10,436 bases of DNA from Patescibacteria group bacterium (lineage in GTDB: Bacteria > Patescibacteriota > Minisyncoccia > Moranbacterales > UBA1568): contig JAUPWI010000030.1 of assembly GCA_030916545.1 (NCBI GenBank), positions 1 through 10,436 of the forward strand, read 5' to 3'. Positions 6,571 to 10,436 of the stretch are shown in pieces. Under the pieces are notes generated by a model. It did no database searches. It saw only the letters and a list, made by a program, of their open reading frames with translations, and was not told the origin of the DNA. Numbering within the stretch: the first letter of the stretch is position 1; the number at the start of each line of letters is the position of its first letter. A program made the position numbers and the translations under genes.

Positions 6571-6601
6571 AAAAAGGCGACCTTTCTGGTCGCCTTTTTT
6601 T
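6571..6601. terminator. Bidirectional rho-independent terminator after the large surface protein gene
   Basis: GGCGACC (6576-6582) pairs with GGTCGCC (6588-6594) around the loop TTTCT. Five A precede and seven T follow on the plus strand, so the hairpin has a T-run in both directions. Leftward it lies 28 bases after the surface protein stop and separates that gene from the murA promoter. No plus-strand gene leads into it, so its rightward activity may only block stray transcription. Confidence 0.9.
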
Positions 6602-6628
6602 GATGTCTGTTTTTTGAACACTCAATCC

Positions 6629-9600
6629 TTATGGTGTACCTTCTCGAAAATTAAAATTACACTTACGCGTGCCAGAACAACTAATTGGGACTTCACAATC
6701 ATCTTTCCCTAAGTTTTGAGTCTCCTCTGGACAATAGGTATCAGTTATCGCTTTCAGAGAGTTACACGTCACAGTAGGGACACAGACAACTGTCGCCGTG
6801 AGTCCAGCGCTTTGAGCAGAGTAGGAAGCCGAGATAGTGGCAACCCCATTCCTTGACCGAGAGGTCAAATCACCGCCAGAAAGTATCGCAACATTATTCG
6901 GATCAGAGGTTTTGCTCCAAACAGTAGTCGCGGTAACATTACCGGCTGGATTCACGCACTTATTCGGGGCACCTAACAGAATCGGATTATAACAAGCCTT
7001 CAGGTGCTTTGTTTGATTCTGATTCATCGTCACATCAGTGGAATCTTTGAGACTATTGCAACTGTCTTCACAGATTTTGAGGAATTTATTCAGATTGACA
7101 GTCACGCTCGCGGAAGCACTTCCTCCGGTAGCATTGAAGCACGTAAGGGTGTAGGTTGTTGGATCAGCGGTAGGCGTAACCTGCTCCCCAATTGCGTTGG
7201 AAATCCCTCGAACTCCAGTCCAACTCGCATCATTCGATGAGGCCGTACAACTTACAGCCAGCGTTGTATTCCAGGTCAGTGTGGATTGAGATCCCATATT
7301 AACAGCCAGCGGATTCCCTGCTAGCGTAACCGTTGGTGCGACATGTGCTTTACAGGAAGCCGTCGAACCGCTTCCAGAACCCGTGCATGTCCAGTCCCAT
7401 GGACCGACACCGGTCACAGCCGTTGCGGTACCCGCGGCACAAAGACCGCTATTTGGAGCTACTGAAAATGAAAGTCCATGGGAAAGTCCACAACTCCCAT
7501 TAATATTTGGGACAATAGTGATTGCTTTCGAAGTCCAACCGGAATAACTCCCCCGACTATCCCTCGTTCGTGCCTGAAATGTCTTATTCCCGCCCGAAGC
7601 CCAACTATGCGAAGCCGCACTCGCGGTATTAGACGCAACTGTTCCTGACCATGCGGGAGTCCATTGATCTCCCACACCATCATTATTCCAGTCAATAAGG
7701 TAATGGACCTTATCCCCGTCAGGATCTTTGGCCTGGAAACTGAAGGAGAGACTATCACCAACATTGCCGCCACTCCCAACAATGCTCGGGGCATTAGGCG
7801 CGCTGTTTGGAATATACCCGGTGAAAGTAAAGCTAACAGACTTAGCAGGAATATCAAAAACACGCCACCCACCAGCCACACCCTGTGTTTGAGCAAAATT
7901 TACCTCGATCTTAATTACACCAGTTCCAGTCACGGTACACGACATGCCAGAACAGGTAGCAGGACCACTGGTAACACTCAGGGAGACCCCTGGAAACACT
8001 CCATTGACAGCTCCGTCCGCAAACCAGAGATTATGACTAAACCACCTCGCAAGTGCTAAATTGGCATACCACCTTACATAAGGAGAGGCTCCCTCAAAAC
8101 CAGGATTAACATAGGAAGCACCCGTAGTAAAATCTCCCTCGTCGGTCGTAGTAAATGTAATGGTTGAACCATCCGGTACACTCGCGTTATCCGCATAATT
8201 GGCCACTGCATTGTACGTCCCCTGAACACTGATCGCTGTACACGTCCGGCCAGCACAAAATCCCATCGGGGGCACTGACCACGCCGTACTCTTTGCCTCC
8301 GCCTGTCCCCCCCCGATACTGAGTCCGAGCATCACCACAAAGAGAAATCCTTGTAATACTCCACGGCGTCTCTTTCTCACCTGAATGAGTATCATTCCGA
8401 TTCCCACCAATACAATAGCCGAAATAATTACCACGCCCTTCATCTGCAAATTATCCAATACATCTTCGACAGCACCAGCGACACCTGTTTTTGGGCAGAG
8501 AGATGGATCGATGTCCTCGCACCGGTAGTGCTGAGTCACCTCCTCCATAACTTGACCTGAACGCGTCAGTTTGGCGGTAAGATTAAATGTTGTATACGTC
8601 TTGGTTGGGGTAAAGGTATCCATGACACCCATCATATCTCCCGTAATACCTCCCTCATAGGTGTAGGTGTGAATCAAATTCCCCTGGGCATCCGTGAGCG
8701 TCAGCGTCAGAATATTGTCTGACACGATAGGAAAGTTGGTACTATGAGCACAGGAGAAAACAGTTGCTTCTTCCCCGGCCTGAAGTGGATAGTTTTTAAT
8801 ACTTGGGAAGTTCAGGCGAGTCTCGACGACACCATCACGTACAAAACGGATATTCAAAAACGAATTCGATAGACCATCATGCATCTTGAGTACCAAGTAA
8901 GAAACAGAGTTTCCGGTCGGCTGTACGGTATATTCAATGTCCCGAATTTCACCCGGTTTAAGTTCGATAACCTCCGTTCGAGTATCTCCTAGTGTTTCCT
9001 CGCGTAAATTGTCCCATGAATACAGCCTCCACTCGAGAGTGACTGTTGTGTTTTTCTGCTGTGGATTTGCAATCTTCGCCTTGGCGGTTACGGCTTCTCG
9101 TTGCGAGAAATGGGGCGGGAACTGAGCAAAGGCGTAGGGCTTGTCATTCAAAGTCACAGAATGTTTATCCAACGAAACGAGCTTCTCTGTTTCAGAAGTA
9201 GTTACCGAAAATGGCGCGAGATTGCCCGTCACATCATCAGTAAATGAAAGACCGAGTAAATGATACAGTTTAGCCGACTGAAAAAAGAAAGCGGCAAAAT
9301 ATTCCCCCCCTTCAGCATTGGCAGGCACATTCCAATCAAACGAAATCATTTTCTCGCCCTGAGCGGCCAGATAATATGTATCAGGTAACGCGAATTGATC
9401 TACCAGCGGGTATCCGTTTTTCCGAATTAAGGCTGGGTCTTCACTCGTTTTTCGAAAAATCTTGACGTAGACACTTCCATTAACAACAGGGTAAGCGTTC
9501 TCATTTTTCAGACTCCCAACAAAAGTCATCGGGGTTCCCGGAACAGTTTGCTCAAGGGTGGCTGAAAGATCAACTTGAACCGAACCGAATCTGTAGTGAT

Positions 9601-9868
9601 CAAAACAATCCACCGTATCCGGCAGACGCTCTTTCTCTGCCTCTCGCTGTGCCTCTTGCGCATCCGTGTGCTGCTTCAACGCATTGTAAAGAGCATCATT
9701 CTCCTCTGGCGTCACACGAGCGGGATCTTTCTTAAGAATCGCCTCAATCTCCGGAGAAAAAGAGGGTCTCTTAGCTGGCGTGTCTTCCGCAGCCAACACG
9801 CCAAGTGGAACAGCAAACGAAAATACACAGACTAACGCAAACCGAACCAAAAACGGAAATTGTTTCAT
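6629..9868 (-). CDS. Large modular exported surface protein with an internal second signal peptide
   Basis: A 1079-residue product; no specific family is recognised. Residues 1-27 are a Sec signal peptide (likely cut in VLA-AED). Residues 28-85 are charged and helical. About 95-455 is beta-rich, probably several Ig-like domains. LCPKTG (457-462) resembles an LPxTG sorting motif and is followed by a membrane helix (477-497) and RKRRR (498-502). At once a second hydrophobic stretch (503-521) ends in QAEA-KS, a good signal-peptidase site. The second half carries a beta domain (to ~685) and a PKD/cadherin-like domain with DPDGD (715-719) and DWNNDGVGD (726-734), which look Ca-binding. It continues with a Cys-containing module (789-844), an Ig-like module with TLTW..SCTAS..YTLTC (847-926), and a Cys-rich tail with a Big2-like repeat (~970-1028). 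AAGGA (9885-9881) lies 12 bases before the ATG. The coding sequence looks more A+T-rich than murA-mreB. The gene is monocistronic: own promoter, own terminator, divergent from manC. Display, adhesion or matrix function is inferred. Confidence 0.85.
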   Translation of the reverse strand: MKQFPFLVRFALVCVFSFAVPLGVLAAEDTPAKRPSFSPEIEAILKKDPARVTPEENDALYNALKQHTDAQEAQREAEKERLPDTVDCFDHYRFGSVQVDLSATLEQTVPGTPMTFVGSLKNENAYPVVNGSVYVKIFRKTSEDPALIRKNGYPLVDQFALPDTYYLAAQGEKMISFDWNVPANAEGGEYFAAFFFQSAKLYHLLGLSFTDDVTGNLAPFSVTTSETEKLVSLDKHSVTLNDKPYAFAQFPPHFSQREAVTAKAKIANPQQKNTTVTLEWRLYSWDNLREETLGDTRTEVIELKPGEIRDIEYTVQPTGNSVSYLVLKMHDGLSNSFLNIRFVRDGVVETRLNFPSIKNYPLQAGEEATVFSCAHSTNFPIVSDNILTLTLTDAQGNLIHTYTYEGGITGDMMGVMDTFTPTKTYTTFNLTAKLTRSGQVMEEVTQHYRCEDIDPSLCPKTGVAGAVEDVLDNLQMKGVVIISAIVLVGIGMILIQVRKRRRGVLQGFLFVVMLGLSIGGGQAEAKSTAWSVPPMGFCAGRTCTAISVQGTYNAVANYADNASVPDGSTITFTTTDEGDFTTGASYVNPGFEGASPYVRWYANLALARWFSHNLWFADGAVNGVFPGVSLSVTSGPATCSGMSCTVTGTGVIKIEVNFAQTQGVAGGWRVFDIPAKSVSFTFTGYIPNSAPNAPSIVGSGGNVGDSLSFSFQAKDPDGDKVHYLIDWNNDGVGDQWTPAWSGTVASNTASAASHSWASGGNKTFQARTRDSRGSYSGWTSKAITIVPNINGSCGLSHGLSFSVAPNSGLCAAGTATAVTGVGPWDWTCTGSGSGSTASCKAHVAPTVTLAGNPLAVNMGSQSTLTWNTTLAVSCTASSNDASWTGVRGISNAIGEQVTPTADPTTYTLTCFNATGGSASASVTVNLNKFLKICEDSCNSLKDSTDVTMNQNQTKHLKACYNPILLGAPNKCVNPAGNVTATTVWSKTSDPNNVAILSGGDLTSRSRNGVATISASYSAQSAGLTATVVCVPTVTCNSLKAITDTYCPEETQNLGKDDCEVPISCSGTRKCNFNFREGTP

Positions 9869-9911
9869 ACTACAAAGAAATCCTTATTAATTTTTATTTT
9901 TTATCTCTTCC

Positions 9912-9940
9912 AGAATACACCATAAAATACCGTTTGTCTA
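9912..9940 (-). promoter_or_regulatory. Sigma70-type promoter of the large surface protein gene
   Basis: Reading leftward, TAGACA (9940-9935) and TATTCT (9917-9912) are separated by 17 bases. Transcription should begin near 9905, giving a leader of roughly 37 bases that contains AAGGA (9885-9881). Its -35 box overlaps the -35 box of the manC promoter on the other strand. Confidence 0.65.
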
Positions 9941-9962
9941 AAATGATATCTCTCCCTATACT
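9934..9962 (+). promoter_or_regulatory. Sigma70-type promoter of manC
   Basis: TTGTCT (9934-9939) and TATACT (9957-9962) are separated by 17 bases. Transcription should begin near 9969. It is arranged back to back with the surface protein promoter, and the -35 boxes share five bases, so polymerase probably cannot occupy both at once. Confidence 0.7.
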
Positions 9963-9970
9963 GAAAATGC

Positions 9971-10006
9971 ATGATTCCAATAATATCCTCTTTCTTCTAT
10001 GGTTAA
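9971..10006 (+). CDS. Possible 11-codon upstream ORF overlapping the manC start
   Basis: ATG at 9971, 8 bases after the manC -10 box, encodes MIPIISSFFYG and stops with TAA at 10004-10006, just beyond the manC ATG at 9999-10001. The -10 to ATG spacing equals that of murA, where a leaderless message is also predicted. Because manC has no Shine-Dalgarno, ribosomes finishing this short frame could restart at manC. There is no direct evidence that it is translated. Confidence 0.3.
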   Translation: MIPIISSFFYG

Positions 10007-10436
10007 TTCTTCACCTGATACATCTACTCATCGTTATGCCGTCATTATGGCCGGCGGCACTGGTACTCGTCTTTGGCCTCTTTCACGTATTGCAAAACCC
10101 AAACAATTCCAAGCTTTTCTCTCCGAAAAAACACTCATTCAAGAAACTTTCGAACGTTCCCAGACAACTGTCTCCGCTGAGCATATTTTTGTTTCTACTG
10201 GCCAGAGATACGCTGATCTTGTCCAGAAGCAGCTTCCTCTCATCTCTTCCGGACAGCTCATCATCGAACCGCTCGCCAAAAACACCGCCCCTGCCATTAT
10301 CTATATCGCGGCTCTTCTTGCCCACCGTAATCCAAAGGCTCTGGTTGTCACACTGGCTTCTGATCACGCCATCGAAAATCCCGAAGAATTTACCCGTGCC
10401 GTCAATCTCGCCTTTGAAACTATTGAATCACATCCT
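9999..10436 (+). CDS. manC: Mannose-1-phosphate guanylyltransferase, N-terminal part (runs off the window)
   Basis: The first 146 residues of a GDP-mannose pyrophosphorylase, which makes GDP-mannose from GTP and mannose-1-phosphate in the cytoplasm. The nucleotide-binding signature MAGGTGTRLWPLSR (17-30) and PKQF (34-37) are intact. The family segment EPLAKNTAPAI lies at 90-100 and the metal/sugar-site SDH at 121-123, in LASDHAIENPEEF. This combination distinguishes it from glucose-1-phosphate thymidylyl- and uridylyltransferases. Residues 1-12 are a short polar extension. The ATG at 9999 is the only one that fits this frame, yet no Shine-Dalgarno precedes it, only the pyrimidine-rich TCCTCTTTCTTCT. 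The codons favour T endings (CTT, TCT, ACT, CGT) more than those of murA or mreB. GDP-mannose would serve the GT4 enzymes in the window. Whether a phosphomannose isomerase domain follows cannot be seen. Confidence 0.93.
   Translation, partial: MVNSSPDTSTHRYAVIMAGGTGTRLWPLSRIAKPKQFQAFLSEKTLIQETFERSQTTVSAEHIFVSTGQRYADLVQKQLPLISSGQLIIEPLAKNTAPAIIYIAALLAHRNPKALVVTLASDHAIENPEEFTRAVNLAFETIESHP

Noticed and set aside
9967..10436. Second open frame with a hydrophobic N-terminus (MHDSNNILFLLWLILHLIHL) overlapping manC
   Set aside because: It stays open across the whole manC segment but becomes a Ser/Pro/Leu-rich string typical of an out-of-frame reading, and manC has all its signatures in the other frame.
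1..10436. UGA recoding (genetic code 25)
   Set aside because: holB and the second glycosyltransferase end with TGA at family-appropriate positions and Trp is encoded by TGG throughout.
1..10436. CRISPR array, tRNA, IS element or phage genes
   Set aside because: No regularly spaced repeats, cloverleaf sequences, transposase/integrase motifs or terminal inverted repeats were seen; all gaps between genes are under 200 bases.

Overview
The window most likely comes from an uncultivated Patescibacteria/CPR-type bacterium. This rests mainly on the large secreted protein at 6629-9868. Its C-terminal half is built from small Ig/PKD-like and Cys-containing modules that I associate with CPR surface proteins (recognition from memory, not a search). 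TGA is used as a stop by at least two genes and all Trp codons are TGG, so the standard bacterial code applies and the UGA-recoding Gracilibacteria/Absconditabacteria are unlikely. No tRNA, rRNA, IS element, integrase or CRISPR array was seen.

Layout, left to right. Positions 1-2545 hold a leftward (minus-strand) unit: a GT4 glycosyltransferase (2545-1337), DNA polymerase III delta' subunit holB (1318-425) and the beginning of an FtsQ/DivIB-type cell-division protein (423 to the window edge). The last two are separated by one base. A small two-helix membrane protein (2633-2848, plus strand) sits wedged between the two glycosyltransferase genes, with its own promoter, Shine-Dalgarno site and terminator. 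Positions 2817-6399 are a second leftward unit: murA (6399-5137), mreB (5085-4075) and another GT4 glycosyltransferase (3965-2817). A bidirectional hairpin terminator (6571-6601) separates it from a 1079-residue exported protein gene (9868-6629, minus). That gene is transcribed divergently from manC (9999 to the window edge, plus).

Functionally this is a cell-envelope neighbourhood. MurA commits UDP-GlcNAc to peptidoglycan, MreB guides wall growth along the cell, FtsQ links wall synthesis to division, the GT4 enzymes build surface glycans, and ManC would supply GDP-mannose for them. The large exported protein is probably displayed on or released from the surface. holB is the only replication gene in the group.

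The most interesting signals are these. (1) The large surface protein carries a second complete signal peptide in its middle, directly after a CPKTG / membrane helix / RKRRR tail, so it looks like two exported proteins fused head to tail, possibly with an internal start. (2) The independently expressed small membrane protein has a promoter interlocked with that of the opposing glycosyltransferase, and its terminator lies inside the coding end of the other glycosyltransferase. (3) Promoter -10 boxes lie only 8-9 bases before the ATG of murA and of the first glycosyltransferase, implying leaderless mRNAs; manC has an 11-codon overlapping upstream ORF at the same spacing.
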